64,000 bases of DNA from Gemmata massiliana (GTDB lineage Bacteria > Planctomycetota > Planctomycetia > Gemmatales > Gemmataceae), in the NCBI RefSeq assembly GCF_901538265.1, contig NZ_LR593886.1:3022843-3086842 (forward strand), read 5' to 3'. The notes under the pieces were generated by a model, which saw only the letters and a program-made list of their open reading frames with translations, was not told the origin of the DNA and searched no databases. Position 1 is the stretch's first letter. Each line of letters begins with the position of its first letter. Positions 49,044 to 59,519 of the stretch are shown piece by piece. Both the position numbers and the translations under genes were made by a program.

Positions 49044-51788
49044 ATGCCCGATCCCGGTCCTGCACCTGGAGAGGCCGCTCCGCTCACGAACCATGCGCCC
49101 GGTACCGCCGGCACCGAAAGTCTAACGGTCGAGCCTGAGCCGCTGGCCGATACGTGCGTCCGGCCGCGGAGCCAGGGGGCTTCCCCGGCGCCGTGTTCGG
49201 ACCTCAGCACCGGCGGCGCTTTTGGGTACGAGATACTCGGAGAACTCGGCCGCGGCGGCATGGCCGTCGTGTACCGCGCCCGCGACGTGCGTTTGAATCG
49301 CGAGGTCGCACTCAAGCGGGTTCTCCGCCCCGACACGGACCGCCTGACCATAGCCCGGTTCTGGGCCGAGGCCGAGGCGATGGCTGCGGTTACGCACCCG
49401 CACGTCGTTCAGGTATACGAGCTAGGCGAGGACGGGGGGCGCCCCTTCATGGCGATGGAACTCGTCCCCGGCGGGTCGCTGCACGAGCGCTTGGCCGGCC
49501 GGCCGATGGTGCCCCGCGCGGCCGCGGCGCTCTTGATGCAGGCCGCGCGCGGCGTCGGCGCGGCGCACGAACTGGGCATTGTCCACCGCGACCTCAAGCC
49601 GGGGAACATCCTCCTGACTGCCGAAGGTGCCCCCAAGGTCGCGGACTTCGGTATCGCAAAGCACGGTGCCCACGACCTGACGCAAACGGACCTTGTGATG
49701 GGTACGCCCGCATACATGGCCCCCGAGCAAGCAGCCGGGCGTGCGAAGTTCGTCGGCCCACAAGCGGACGTCTGGGCGCTCGGCGTGATTCTTTATGAGG
49801 CCCTCGTGGGTGCACGGCCGTTTAGCGCCGAGTCCACTTTGGACCTGATGAAGAAGATCTGTTCGGAAGGGCCGGTACCGCCGCACAAGATCGTCCGGTC
49901 GATCCCGCGAGACCTCGAGCTGATTTGTCTGAAGTGCCTCTCGAAGCTACCGTACGAGCGGTATCCCACCGGAAATGAGTTGGCCGAAGACTTGGGGCGC
50001 TACATGCGGGGTGAGCCGATCGCCGCGCGCCCGACGGGGAAGCTCGCGTGGGGCTACAAATGGGTGCGCCGCAACCCGCTGCCCACGGCTCTCATCCTCA
50101 CGCTTTTCGGGCTCGCGACCGCGATCGGGGTGTCGAACCATCAGCTCCGTCGCGCGAACGCCGAAGAGCGGAGCCGGCACCAGGCCGAACAACGGGCTTC
50201 TGTTGAGGCGGTCGCGTCGGCGATTCGTCTCGCGCTCCAGCGCGGCGCGGTACGGGAAGCGGTGAAAGCGTTCGACGACGCGGTGGATGCCGGGCTACCG
50301 CCGACGCCGGGAATGCGATTGGACAAGGCGCGCGCACACGACGCCACAGGGAACCGGGACGCGGCACTTGCGGAACTGGCCCGCGCCCGGGACGGTTTGC
50401 CCGCGGGCCTATGGGCGAAAGCCGACTTACTGGAGGGCGCACTGTTGATCGGTGACAACGACGCTCGGGCCCTCCAGTTGCTCCGGCAAGCGCGAGCATG
50501 CGGGCTCGAACCGGCCGACGACCACTACGCCCTCGGGCTGCTCGCGGAAACGGCCCCGGTCGCCGAAAAGCACTTCACGGATGCCGTAAAGGCGGACCCG
50601 GGTCACGTCCCGGCCCGCGCAGGGCTGCTCCTGACCCGCTTTTCGCTCGGACAATTGGACGAAGTCATCCGACTCGGTGAACAGTCCCGGCTGATTGCCC
50701 CGGAGCACCCGACCTTCACCATCTGGCTTGCGGTCGCTTACGCCCTGAAAGGCGATCAGGGCGCGACCGAGGCGTTCCTGGCCACGGCGGCCTGGGCGTT
50801 CGGCCCAGATCAGCGGTTCTCGGCGGTCAAGGAACTGCTGTCTGGGGTTGTGGAAATTGCCGTTATGATCAGAAATGGGCAACTGGACCTGCCCCGCATT
50901 AGTGCAGTGCTACGAAACCAGGGGCCGTTGCTGAGCCTCTTGGGGTTCGCGGATCCGCATCCCGAAACCGGGATCTTCAATTTCGCCACGCGCTTGCCCG
51001 GGGCTGCTCGAAACGCGATCGTCATTTTCGTCCGCGAAGCGTTCACATTGACCGCCGCCGCCGACGGCCTGGGGCTGCGTGAGCGATTCCCCGCGCAGCT
51101 GGCCGCGATCGTTGCACGGGGAGGCACGTTTAGCTTTACCGACCAGGCTGGCGCGCGTGCCGCGCGGCAGTCGCTCGGGGCCTGTCCGGAAGGGACGCTT
51201 AAGGAGCTTTACGCCTTTCGTCTGTTTAGCATTGGCGCGGAAGCGTATTTTTCTCCTACCGGAGAAGCCACGGGGCGCCAGTTCCTCATCGAAGCTGGCG
51301 AAGCCGCCCTCGACGCGGTTGCTACCCCCGGGTTCTTTGTCGACCGCGGCAAGTGCCTCGACATCGCTTTAATCAGTTACGCCCTCGTCGGCACCCCCAT
51401 GAAATCCCCTGCCCGTGCCGGGCAGCCGGAGCTGGCGCGAAAGGCTCTCGACGTTCTGCGCGAGCGGCGCCGACAGCCCGGGGCCTTCAATGGGTCCCTG
51501 TACGTCCCTGCGGTCAAGACCGCGATAGTGACGAACGAATTCGCGCTCGCTCGTCTACTGCTCGACGAATGGGCCGTTACGATCCCGCGAGACGGGGCCT
51601 ATTACAACTTTCGTAGGAGGGTCGAGTATCACGACCGGGCTTACGGTCCGGCCCTTGCAGCGATCGAACAAATTCCCGAGTCGTTCCTCGATCAGGGGCA
51701 GATGCGGGGCGAGATGCACGCCGCGCGCGACGACTGCCGCCACCACTTGGGGCTGATCGCGATCGCTCCCCAGCCAAGACCAAAGTAG
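49044..51788 (+). CDS. Ser/Thr protein kinase with TPR-like C-terminus
   Basis: 914 residues. Kinase domain about 62-330: GELGRGGMAVVYRAR (P-loop, 66-80), VALKRV (Lys 91), HRDLKPGNIL, VADFGIAKHG, GTPAYMAPEQAAG and DVWALGVILYEALVG. A single membrane helix follows (LPTALILTLFGLATAIGVS, about 345). The remainder is an alpha-solenoid of TPR-like units (ALAELARARDGLPAGLWAKA, ALQLLRQARACGLEPADDHY, AVKADPGHVPARAGLL). Typical planctomycete PknB-like membrane kinase; the solenoid probably sees a periplasmic or partner signal. No sigma gene adjoins this one. Confidence 0.92.
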   Translation: MPDPGPAPGEAAPLTNHAPGTAGTESLTVEPEPLADTCVRPRSQGASPAPCSDLSTGGAFGYEILGELGRGGMAVVYRARDVRLNREVALKRVLRPDTDRLTIARFWAEAEAMAAVTHPHVVQVYELGEDGGRPFMAMELVPGGSLHERLAGRPMVPRAAAALLMQAARGVGAAHELGIVHRDLKPGNILLTAEGAPKVADFGIAKHGAHDLTQTDLVMGTPAYMAPEQAAGRAKFVGPQADVWALGVILYEALVGARPFSAESTLDLMKKICSEGPVPPHKIVRSIPRDLELICLKCLSKLPYERYPTGNELAEDLGRYMRGEPIAARPTGKLAWGYKWVRRNPLPTALILTLFGLATAIGVSNHQLRRANAEERSRHQAEQRASVEAVASAIRLALQRGAVREAVKAFDDAVDAGLPPTPGMRLDKARAHDATGNRDAALAELARARDGLPAGLWAKADLLEGALLIGDNDARALQLLRQARACGLEPADDHYALGLLAETAPVAEKHFTDAVKADPGHVPARAGLLLTRFSLGQLDEVIRLGEQSRLIAPEHPTFTIWLAVAYALKGDQGATEAFLATAAWAFGPDQRFSAVKELLSGVVEIAVMIRNGQLDLPRISAVLRNQGPLLSLLGFADPHPETGIFNFATRLPGAARNAIVIFVREAFTLTAAADGLGLRERFPAQLAAIVARGGTFSFTDQAGARAARQSLGACPEGTLKELYAFRLFSIGAEAYFSPTGEATGRQFLIEAGEAALDAVATPGFFVDRGKCLDIALISYALVGTPMKSPARAGQPELARKALDVLRERRRQPGAFNGSLYVPAVKTAIVTNEFALARLLLDEWAVTIPRDGAYYNFRRRVEYHDRAYGPALAAIEQIPESFLDQGQMRGEMHAARDDCRHHLGLIAIAPQPRPK

Positions 51789-52249
51789 AGCACCGAAGTA
51801 ACTAGGGCTGTCCGATCCCTGGCCACTACTGGTTGACTTCAGCCTCACTCCGTTGCGGTTGCACGGATCGAACGCATCATCCACCGCTTCTGACTGTCGT
51901 GTGGCGTAGGGTAGGAGCGATGCGGGAGTGAGAAGTGTCGAGCCGGGGCAGACGAGCCCGGTCGCGAGCAGGCGCGCGAGCTCGGGGTTGCGGGTGGACG
52001 GCATCGGGGTACCTCGGGTGGACCCCACCGCCCTTCGCGTCGCGACCGGCGGGCTGGCGGGAGAACGGACGGAAAAAGCCTATACCGGTTAATTACACCG
52101 AACGCTTTTGAAGTGTCGAATTAAATCTGAGTTGTTCACCCTTCCAAGCGTCGAGTGATATACTTACATGATTGATTGGGTGTGATCCTTCAAATTTTAT
52201 CTCCGTTTCTTCCAGATGTCCCACCCACGCGAATGGAAGGTCGTGTGAA
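51789..52249. other. Gene-free stretch before the ECF-STK unit
   Basis: No gene is supported. Bases 52085-52200 are AT-rich with TATACTTACATGATTGATTG, a plausible promoter zone for the sigma gene. Confidence 0.5.
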
Positions 52250-52861
52250 ATGTCACTCGTGCCTGAAGGGTCGATTACGATCTGGCTAGAACAGCTAAAG
52301 GGTGGTGACCCTTCAGCGGTGGAGCCTCTGTGGAATCGATACTTTACTAAGCTCGTTACACTGGCTCGTAATCAGTTGCGATCCGCACCTCGGGCCGCAG
52401 CAGACGAGGAGGATGTGGCGCTCAGCGCATTCGATAGCTTCTGCCACCGTGTGGCAGAAAACCGTTTCCCCCGTCTGGAAGACCGTGACGACCTGTGGCA
52501 AGTCTTGTTCGTCATTACCACCCGCAAGGCGACCGGCTTGGTGCGCCGCGAGATGAGGCAGAAACGGGGCTGCGGGCGTGTCGTCCATGCTTCTGCTGCT
52601 GGATCACCCACACAAGCATATGACGCGCTGAACTCAGCGGTCGCCCCCGAACCATCTCCAGAGTTCACAGCCGCAATAGCCGAGGAGTGCGAACTCTTAC
52701 TCAGCCTGCTGGGTGAGGGGGAGCTTCGGAAGGTGGCAATTTGTAAGATGGAGAGTTACACGAACGTGGAGATCGCGAAGAAATTGGGCCGCTCGGTTGC
52801 AACTGTAGAGCGGAAGCTGGCAACGATACGGGAAATATGGGAACGGAGTATAAACCGGTGA
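52250..52861 (+). CDS. ECF sigma factor (STK-linked type)
   Basis: 203 residues from the ATG at 52250, with GGAAGG nine bases upstream. Sigma-2: SITIWLEQLKGGDPSAVEPL, LWNRYFTKLVTLARNQL, DEEDVALSAFDSFCHRV. Sigma-4: LLSLLGEGELRKVAICKMES, YTNVEIAKKLGRSVATVERK. This is the small ECF class that in planctomycetes precedes kinase genes. Its stop overlaps the kinase GTG (GTGA), so the kinase is likely its regulator by phosphorylation. Confidence 0.92.
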   Translation: MSLVPEGSITIWLEQLKGGDPSAVEPLWNRYFTKLVTLARNQLRSAPRAAADEEDVALSAFDSFCHRVAENRFPRLEDRDDLWQVLFVITTRKATGLVRREMRQKRGCGRVVHASAAGSPTQAYDALNSAVAPEPSPEFTAAIAEECELLLSLLGEGELRKVAICKMESYTNVEIAKKLGRSVATVERKLATIREIWERSINR

Positions 52862-55800
52862 GCACGAATCCCGATATGCCCGAACAAAATACGGTTGATA
52901 AACTCATTATAATTGATCGATTGTGCGATCGATTCGAGGACGAGTGGCGCTCGGGAGTATGCCCAAGCATCGAGCAATTTCTCCAATCGGCGGGATTCGA
53001 TGTTGCAACAGCACCTGCGAACCTCTTCCGAGAGTTGGCGCGGGTGAAATCCGCGTACGATGCTCCGCAACCGCTGACGTGCGAGCCGATACCCCATTCC
53101 GATCTCGCGAGCGGGCTGGTGACCCAGCCGGAGCCTCCCGGTGCGCCGGCTGCTGATAGAAGCGGATATTTCAGCCGACCACTGATCCCTGTCGTCCCCG
53201 GTTACGAACTTCTCGACGAGGTCGGTCGCGGTGGGATGGGAATCGTGTATCGCGCGCGGGACGTTCACCTGCACCGAGATGTGGCTGTCAAGTTACTTCA
53301 AGAGAAGTATCACGCGACATCGTTGGCTGCTCACCGGTTCTTGGACGAGGCGCGCATCACTGGTCAACTCCAACACCCCGGCATCCCGCCCGTGCACGAG
53401 ATCGGCAGCTTACTAGATGGGCGTCATTTTTTGGTGATGAAGCTAATCAAAGGACGGACACTAGCCGCGGCACTCACCGACGTCTCGGTAAGCCGAGGAT
53501 CATTAATCGCTGCATTCGAGCTGGTGTGTCATGCGGTAGCCTACGCCCACGACCGTGGCGTTATCCACCGTGATTTGAAACCGGCAAACGTAATGATTGG
53601 CGATTTCGGTGAGGTCCAAGTGATGGACTGGGGGCTCGCGAAGTTCCTCAGGAAGATTGGAGTAGAATCAGAGGAGGGTAAGGCCCCCGAGACGTTCCAC
53701 GATCCTCGGGCGGGATTCGAGGAAGATTTGCGGACGCAGACCGGTTCGTTTCTTGGTACGCCGGCATACATGCCGCCTGAGCAAGCGAGCGGAGCTCTCG
53801 ATCAGGTGGATGAGCGGAGTGATGTGTTCGGTCTAGGGGCGATTCTGTGCGCCGTCCTAACAGGTCGGCCACCATACAGGGGTGCGAACGCGGAAGCCAC
53901 ACGACAACTCGCGGCTCTTGCGGATTTGGTCGATACGTTCGCTACGCTCGATGCGTGCGGAGCGGAACCAGAATTGATGGTGCTATGCAAGCGGTGTTTA
54001 TCGCCGGAACGGGACGACCGACCTCGCGACGCCGGGGTAGTAGCAAAGGTGGTCGCGGAACTGAGATCGGAGGCGGAGCAACGTGCTCGACAAGCCGAAC
54101 TGGATCGCATGAAAGTCGATGGCGAGCGTGCTACCGCGAAGGCCCGAGCCGAAGAAGAAGCCAAGACCCGACGTGCGACTGAGGAAAAACTCGTTGAGCA
54201 GCGGAAACGGTGGAGATCGCAACGGGCGCTGGCCGGGGTCGTAATGGCGCTTGTGCTGAGCCTCGGGGCCGGGGCGTGGTGGCGGGATCGGCAGGAGACC
54301 GCGCGTCGCGGCGCCCAAACCCGAAACGAAGACTTGATGACAGCGCTGCTAGAGCGGGGCGAAGCGGCCTTACGAGCGGGCGATGCACCGACCGCGGGGG
54401 TCCTTCTAGAACAAGCCGAAAAACGGACCGAAGAAGATTTCCCGGAGGCCCTAAAGGAACGTCTTACACAGTGTCGTGAGGACCTTGATCTTCTCCATGA
54501 GATCGACAGACTCGAAGATGTTTTTTGGACTACGACTCCGGGACCATTTCGATTCACTAATAGCGATATTAGACCGTCAGTTTTTACGCGTCACGGAATG
54601 GTGATCGGCAGAACCCCGACCGCGGATGTGGCACGGCGTGTGAATGCTTCGCTAATACGCGAACACTTGTTGGCGCTCTTTGATCGGCAGTTAGTCATGA
54701 GCTCGCAGTTCGCGTTCCCGTCCGAATTCACTTCGGAATTGAAGGCACTGCTGCACGCGGCCGATCCAGACGAATTCCGAGACACGATTCGTACTGCGAT
54801 TGCGGAAAAGGCGGAGACTCGAGTTCTTGAAATGCTCAAGCTTCCCGCAGCAGTTGCGCAGCCGAGTCGTTTCACCGTCGCACTGGGGGAGTTCGTCAGC
54901 ATTCCGCCCGACCAACGAGCCCGCTTGCTGACCGCTTCACTGATTCAGCAAGCCGGAAACTACCGGGTCCTGATGGGGCTGGCTCACCTCCACTCTTTCT
55001 TTCCGACTGAAGCGTCTGGGAAGCAAAATCGAGTATCCCCGCCGGTTCTCGAGTGGATCGTGGCACCACCGATTACTGACGGCGACCAGACCGCAACCTT
55101 CAATAAAGCGTTAAATGAGCGTGAAAAGTGGGTCCGTGCGGCGCTGGCCGTCCGATCTTGGAGCGCAGCTCCCTTCAACGACTTGGGGGTTATCCTCTCT
55201 CTGAAAGGGGAGTGGTGCGCCGCGATTGCGTACCTCCGCGAAGGTCTCCGCCTCCAACCGGAGTCAGCCTTAATCCATATCAATCTCGCCAGTGCCCTCG
55301 CACAAACCGACGATCTTGCTGGAGCAGTCAGTCACAACAAGGAGGCCATCCGACTTAACCCGAAGTCCGCTGGGGCTCACTTTAACCTTGGGCAGGTTTT
55401 GCTCAAAAAAAACGAATTGCCTAAGGCCGCCGCAGCATTTCGGCAGGCAACTCAAATCGAACCGAAATTCTACATCGCTTGGCACAATCTTGGAGTCGTT
55501 TTGGACCGCATGGGCGAGAAGACTGCAGCGACGATCGCATTCCAAGAGGCCCTCCGGATCGAGCCTCGGTCTGGAGATACCTCTTCGGCTCTTGCGGTCA
55601 GCCATACCAATCGCGGCATCGACCTATTGAACAAAGGCGATGTGAACGGAGCTATTGATGCCGCGAGGGAAGCAATCAAGGCGGACCCAAAATACACCCA
55701 AGCCCACCGAATCCTGAGTAACGCGCTGCACGCCAAGGGGGAACTCGACTCCGCCATTGCCGTGCTTCATAAGGCCATCGAAATTGACCCTCAGGACGCT

Positions 55801-56574
55801 GCTTCCCTCACGGATCTGAGCAACGCACTACTTGAGAAGGGCCAAGTGGATCGAGCGCTCGTTGTTGCTAAGGATGCGATCAAGTTCGACCCGAAGATCG
55901 CCCAAGCTCATGGTGCTCTCGGCAATGCTCTATTCGCCAAGGACGATCTAAACGGGGCCATTGCGGCTTTCCGAGAAGCCATCAAGCAAGATCCCAAATA
56001 CGCCGTCGCCCACACCAACCTCGGCGCGGCGCTGTTGGCCAAGGATGACGTTGATGGTGCCATTGCGGCGCTTAAGGAGGCCATTAAACACGACCCGAAG
56101 TATGCCGTGAGTCACTACAACTTGGGACTCGCGCTGGCTGCCAAGGACTCGGACGGAGCGGTAGCGGCGTTCAAAGAGGCCATCAAACACGACCCAAAAT
56201 GCGCCCCAGCCCACTACAGCCTCGGCATCATGCTGCAAGATAAGGGTGACCCGAATGGGGCCATCGCGGCGTTCAAGGAGGCCGTTAAGATCAATCCGAA
56301 GGACGCCAACGCCCACTACAACCTCGGCCTTGTTTACCGCGCGCAAAAGAACTACCCGGCGGCTATCGTTTGTGCCGCAGCGGCACGAGAAGCGGAGCCG
56401 AGGGACGCCGACGCACACGCGCTGCTCGGTGATCTGCTGCGAATCACTGGGGACATCGCGGGCGCGCGGACGACTCTGACCGAAGCCGTTAAGCTCGATC
56501 CGCAGCGGTTCGGCCCACTGCTGGCGGAACTTCCGCTGCACGATGTGGCACCACCACCCCACGAGAAGAAGTGA
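52858..56574 (+). CDS. Ser/Thr protein kinase with long TPR tail
   Basis: 1238 residues from a GTG overlapping the sigma stop, with GGAG nine bases upstream; the upstream ATG at 52837 would be within the sigma gene. Kinase: DEVGRGGMGIVYRARDV, VAVKLLQ, HRDLKPANVM, VMDWGLAK (DFG changed to DWG, common in this class), GTPAYMPPEQASG, DVFGLGAILCAVLTG. Coiled coil (EEEAKTRRATEEKLVEQRKR), membrane helix (ALAGVVMALVLSLGAGAWW), linker, then about ten TPRs from residue 760 (AIAAFREAIKQDPKYAVAHT, NLGAALLAKDDVDGAIAALK). Expected to control the adjacent sigma factor. Confidence 0.93.
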   Translation: MSTNPDMPEQNTVDKLIIIDRLCDRFEDEWRSGVCPSIEQFLQSAGFDVATAPANLFRELARVKSAYDAPQPLTCEPIPHSDLASGLVTQPEPPGAPAADRSGYFSRPLIPVVPGYELLDEVGRGGMGIVYRARDVHLHRDVAVKLLQEKYHATSLAAHRFLDEARITGQLQHPGIPPVHEIGSLLDGRHFLVMKLIKGRTLAAALTDVSVSRGSLIAAFELVCHAVAYAHDRGVIHRDLKPANVMIGDFGEVQVMDWGLAKFLRKIGVESEEGKAPETFHDPRAGFEEDLRTQTGSFLGTPAYMPPEQASGALDQVDERSDVFGLGAILCAVLTGRPPYRGANAEATRQLAALADLVDTFATLDACGAEPELMVLCKRCLSPERDDRPRDAGVVAKVVAELRSEAEQRARQAELDRMKVDGERATAKARAEEEAKTRRATEEKLVEQRKRWRSQRALAGVVMALVLSLGAGAWWRDRQETARRGAQTRNEDLMTALLERGEAALRAGDAPTAGVLLEQAEKRTEEDFPEALKERLTQCREDLDLLHEIDRLEDVFWTTTPGPFRFTNSDIRPSVFTRHGMVIGRTPTADVARRVNASLIREHLLALFDRQLVMSSQFAFPSEFTSELKALLHAADPDEFRDTIRTAIAEKAETRVLEMLKLPAAVAQPSRFTVALGEFVSIPPDQRARLLTASLIQQAGNYRVLMGLAHLHSFFPTEASGKQNRVSPPVLEWIVAPPITDGDQTATFNKALNEREKWVRAALAVRSWSAAPFNDLGVILSLKGEWCAAIAYLREGLRLQPESALIHINLASALAQTDDLAGAVSHNKEAIRLNPKSAGAHFNLGQVLLKKNELPKAAAAFRQATQIEPKFYIAWHNLGVVLDRMGEKTAATIAFQEALRIEPRSGDTSSALAVSHTNRGIDLLNKGDVNGAIDAAREAIKADPKYTQAHRILSNALHAKGELDSAIAVLHKAIEIDPQDAASLTDLSNALLEKGQVDRALVVAKDAIKFDPKIAQAHGALGNALFAKDDLNGAIAAFREAIKQDPKYAVAHTNLGAALLAKDDVDGAIAALKEAIKHDPKYAVSHYNLGLALAAKDSDGAVAAFKEAIKHDPKCAPAHYSLGIMLQDKGDPNGAIAAFKEAVKINPKDANAHYNLGLVYRAQKNYPAAIVCAAAAREAEPRDADAHALLGDLLRITGDIAGARTTLTEAVKLDPQRFGPLLAELPLHDVAPPPHEKK

Positions 56575-57395
56575 TCGCGAGCTGCCCTTGTCTTCGTAGG
56601 AAAACGAGGGCCGGTCGTGATGTCCACGAACCCCGCGCTGAAGCGGCGCACGGAGGAGTTCGTTGGTAATGGCGCGTCACACAAAACCTATAAATTCTAG
56701 TTAATATTAAAATATACCTGCTCTAAAATTTTATAATATAATAATTTCCTGTTAGGAATAACGATCATTCCGTGCTCTTCTCGACAGGGCTTCACTTCCT
56801 GAATCGATGTCGTAGCAATCGATCCCGTTTTAATGGGTTCGGAAGATGCTTGATAATTACTACTAATTCTTTGATAGTTTCCGCGATTTTCAGAGATTCA
56901 CGCGACCGAGTCGAGCAGGTGTTCAGTGAGCTAGTCCGCGTGTCTCGGGCTCTGCGCCTTGTAGTTCCACAGTGACATACTCCAGTGGGCCACCAGTTCC
57001 TCCGTCGATCGGTTATAGGCCCACGCCTCAGTCACGCCGGGTTCAAGCAACAGAACACACTCAGGTCGTCCATGATCGGCCTCCGCTCGGGGAAAGTCAT
57101 ACCCGACCGAACACCCAAGGCTCCTGCAACAATCACCGGGCACTGCCCCGTTTCCCGGCCGCGGGAAAATTTTGCATCGGGTGATGGGCTCAAATCGCAT
57201 CTGGCAAGTGAGTGAGTGTGCGAGGCTCAGGTTCTCGAGATCCGAGCTGTTTCGGGATTCGAGGATGCACTGAGGAGCTGCGTATCTCGGTACGAATCAC
57301 GTCCGTGTAAGGGGCAACCTCGCATGGGACCTGTGACGAGTAGCGCGTCGGCCATTAGCCCGCGCCTCGCTTCACTCACTGCAGGGGGATCTTGT
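56575..57395. other. AT-rich junk-like stretch with a transposase remnant
   Basis: Bases 56690-56760 are strongly AT-rich (TTATAATATAATAATTTCC). A C-terminal transposase remnant lies at 56889-57075 (separate entry). The frame just before the 57396 gene is open but carries no good start. No intact gene. Confidence 0.6.
56889..57075 (-). pseudogene. DDE transposase C-terminus remnant
   Basis: In the minus frame: VTEAWAYNRSTEELVAHWSM, SLWNYKAQSPRHAD then a stop, then LTEHLLDSVA. It aligns with MTEAWAWKRDEKELAGHRSA, SPWDDESRRPSHAD and the RLLNLA end of the 62320 remnant. Heavily decayed. Confidence 0.6.
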
Positions 57396-57899
57396 ATGCG
57401 TACGGTCTGTTGGGCGTTTGCAATCGCGCTCCTGTTTGGTACGCCGGTGGCAGCAAAGGCGGATCCGTTCGAAGAGGCAATTAAGCAGAAGGTGCAGGAC
57501 AAACTGAGTAACAAGCAGTTTGACCGGCACGAGAACGACGTACACGGCGGCTTCAATAAGAAAGGGCGCGAGACCTGGATTAATGGGAAGTCTGGCCAGG
57601 CAAAGGTGACCGGAATCACGAAGCAGGGCACGGGGTTGGACCTCAAGTACGTCGCTAAGATCGAGGTCCCAGTCACATCAACTTACCGGCGCAAGACGTT
57701 CATCGGTATCGGTGCCGAATATAAGACGGAAAGTTGGTCTACGACTTGGACGTACAGCGTGACATACACGATCGGCTTCGGAAGTAACGTCCTGACGGAC
57801 GGGAAGATCTCGAACGCGAGCACGGCTGCCGATCACGACGCTGTCCGGTGGGCGTTCGAAGAATTCCAGCACGACATCGTCAATAAACTTAAAGACTGA
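57396..57899 (+). CDS. Small exported protein
   Basis: 167 residues from the ATG at 57396 (signal peptide MRTVCWAFAIALLFGTPVAA, AKA cleavage). Mature domain: helix (EEAIKQKVQDKLSNKQFDRH), then a beta-rich part (GQAKVTGITKQGTGLDLKYV, STTWTYSVTYTIGFGSNVLT) and a C-terminal helix (AVRWAFEEFQHDIVNKLKD). Probably periplasmic; family unknown. Surrounded by transposase debris, so likely acquired. Confidence 0.72.
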   Translation: MRTVCWAFAIALLFGTPVAAKADPFEEAIKQKVQDKLSNKQFDRHENDVHGGFNKKGRETWINGKSGQAKVTGITKQGTGLDLKYVAKIEVPVTSTYRRKTFIGIGAEYKTESWSTTWTYSVTYTIGFGSNVLTDGKISNASTAADHDAVRWAFEEFQHDIVNKLKD

Positions 57900-58094
57900 A
57901 TTCCGGTTCTGCGGTCGTGTCGCGCGACCGGCGCTCGATCTGCGACGCGCCGGTCCGACCTTTTCCAAATCCTACCCAGCGTGCCCGTGTGGCCCTCGCA
58001 AGCGTGTGGCATGGTAGTCCGGCACTTGCGCAGTGCCTGAGTCACCGCCGACTATTACGTTGCTTGAACACCCGAAAAAGAGGAAACAAATCCC

Positions 58095-59090
58095 ATGCAA
58101 CGAGTATTGCTAGTAGCATTCGCCTCAGCCGCAGTCGCTCTCGGCCTGATGCCACGGACGGGTTCCGCCCAACCACCGATCCCTCCCCGAATTACCGTCG
58201 CCGCGTGGAACATCGAATGGCTCGGAAAGCCACACAATCGCTCCGGCGCGGGCAAGGATGTGGCACAATCCGCCCAGGACATCGCTGACTACATTAAAGC
58301 AAGTGCGGTAGACATCTTATCGGTCGAAGAAGTCACGTTCGATACGGGTACCGATGATAACCGACAGAACAAGACTCTGGTTGACGCCTGCAAATTCCTC
58401 AACCGACTGCCAGGCCAGCAGTGGGAGCACCGGCTGTTCCCAAAGCGTGACGAGGATGCTAAAGATCAGTGTGTCGGGTTGATCTGGAATGAGAGCCGGG
58501 TCCAGCCCCAAAAGACCCAGGGCAATAAACCGTTTTACCGATTAGAAATGACTGCACCCCAAAACCTGACCGACGATCCGGATTTCGGCGCTGGATCCCA
58601 CTATTTCGACCGGTGGGCGACTGCGATGAAATTCTCGGCCGGCAAGGATAAGACGGACGTAGTACTGATTCCGGTCCACCTTAAGGCTAATATTGGCGGC
58701 GTTGCTAAGACTCGAAGGCAGAGGAACGTGGAAGCCAAGATGCTGACCAAGGCGCTCGCCAAGGTTCGAGACGCATTTCGCGACGACGACATTATCATCC
58801 TCGGGGATACGAACATCCTCAAGAACGACGAGCCGGCGACGACAACGATCACCCACGCCGGGTTCAATGATCTGAACTTTCTTGATGCCGCGACTCATCA
58901 GGGTGGCGCACCATTTGACCGCGCGTTCGTGGCAGATGACACGAATCCTAAAGGAAGGAACAAAGAGTTCGCACACTCAGCTCAAGAGGTGTTCGCACAT
59001 CCAGACTTTAATTCTCAACAGTTCAAAAAGCGACTGTCTGACCATTACCTGATTCGGTTCAGCATCGACGTCATGGACGATGACGACTGA
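58095..59090 (+). CDS. Exported endonuclease/exonuclease/phosphatase family protein
   Basis: 331 residues. Signal peptide MQRVLLVAFASAAVALGLMP...SAQ. EEP fold motifs in order: VAAWNIEWLG (Asn), LSVEEV (metal-binding Glu, where many have QE), DVVLIPVHLKANIGG (His-Lys), IIILGDTNIL (Asp-x-Asn), and LSDHYLIRF (Asp-His). Extracytoplasmic nuclease or phosphodiesterase activity is expected; substrate unknown. The acidic tail DVMDDDD is odd. Confidence 0.88.
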   Translation: MQRVLLVAFASAAVALGLMPRTGSAQPPIPPRITVAAWNIEWLGKPHNRSGAGKDVAQSAQDIADYIKASAVDILSVEEVTFDTGTDDNRQNKTLVDACKFLNRLPGQQWEHRLFPKRDEDAKDQCVGLIWNESRVQPQKTQGNKPFYRLEMTAPQNLTDDPDFGAGSHYFDRWATAMKFSAGKDKTDVVLIPVHLKANIGGVAKTRRQRNVEAKMLTKALAKVRDAFRDDDIIILGDTNILKNDEPATTTITHAGFNDLNFLDAATHQGGAPFDRAFVADDTNPKGRNKEFAHSAQEVFAHPDFNSQQFKKRLSDHYLIRFSIDVMDDDD

Positions 59091-59164
59091 CCGGGAAGAT
59101 ATTGGCACCGAATTAATATGACTAGGTGTTACGTAGCCCTGTAGTTTCTGCGATTGCCTGAGTC

Positions 59165-59282
59165 TCACGCGGCCAAGTCGAGCAGGCGCTCGGCGAAGCC
59201 GCGAATTTGCGCGGTGTCGGCCCCGGCCCGCAAAACCGCATCAATATCGTTCGCCAGCAGCTCGCGCCGCCACGCGCGGCGC
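59165..59282 (-). pseudogene. DDE transposase C-terminus remnant
   Basis: Reads RRAWRRELLANDIDAVLRAG, ADTAQIRGFAERLLDLAA then TGA. Almost the same as RRAWRRELLANEIRAVLRAG...RLLNLAT at 62320-62657. It is fused at its start to an ISL3 fragment. The gap 59091-59164 shows nothing else. Confidence 0.7.
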
Positions 59283-59283
59283 T

Positions 59284-59519
59284 TGGGAGCAAAAGAAGCG
59301 GCGCACGGTCAGGCGGAGAGCAACGGGGCGGTTGTGCCCCGGCAGATCGGCAAGGGTTCGGACGTATCGGCTGTGAACACGCGCGGAGGGGTTGTGGCAG
59401 GACGGGCAGGACGATTCCGCCGCCGTGGAAACCAGAACCACGACGGCGAGCGTCGGGGTCAGGTACACATCCGTCAGAATGACGCCGGGGAAGTCGAGGT
59501 TCAGGTCACAAGCGCTCAT
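59284..59519 (-). pseudogene. ISL3 family transposase N-terminus remnant
   Basis: About 79 codons from the ATG at 59519: MSACDLNLDFPGVILTDVYL, then CPSCHNPSARVHSRYVRTLA and DLPGHNRPVALRLTVRRFFC, the zinc-finger and leader of ISL3 transposases. It breaks off at RRFFCSQ and joins the C-terminal remnant above. Confidence 0.78.

Noticed and set aside
51555-52028. 157-codon minus-strand frame after the first STK gene
   Set aside because: Half of it is antisense to the kinase gene and the other half has no recognisable pattern or start signal.
57216-57395. 60-residue N-terminal extension of the exported protein at 57396
   Set aside because: The extension contains no start signal, and the ATG at 57396 begins a typical signal peptide.
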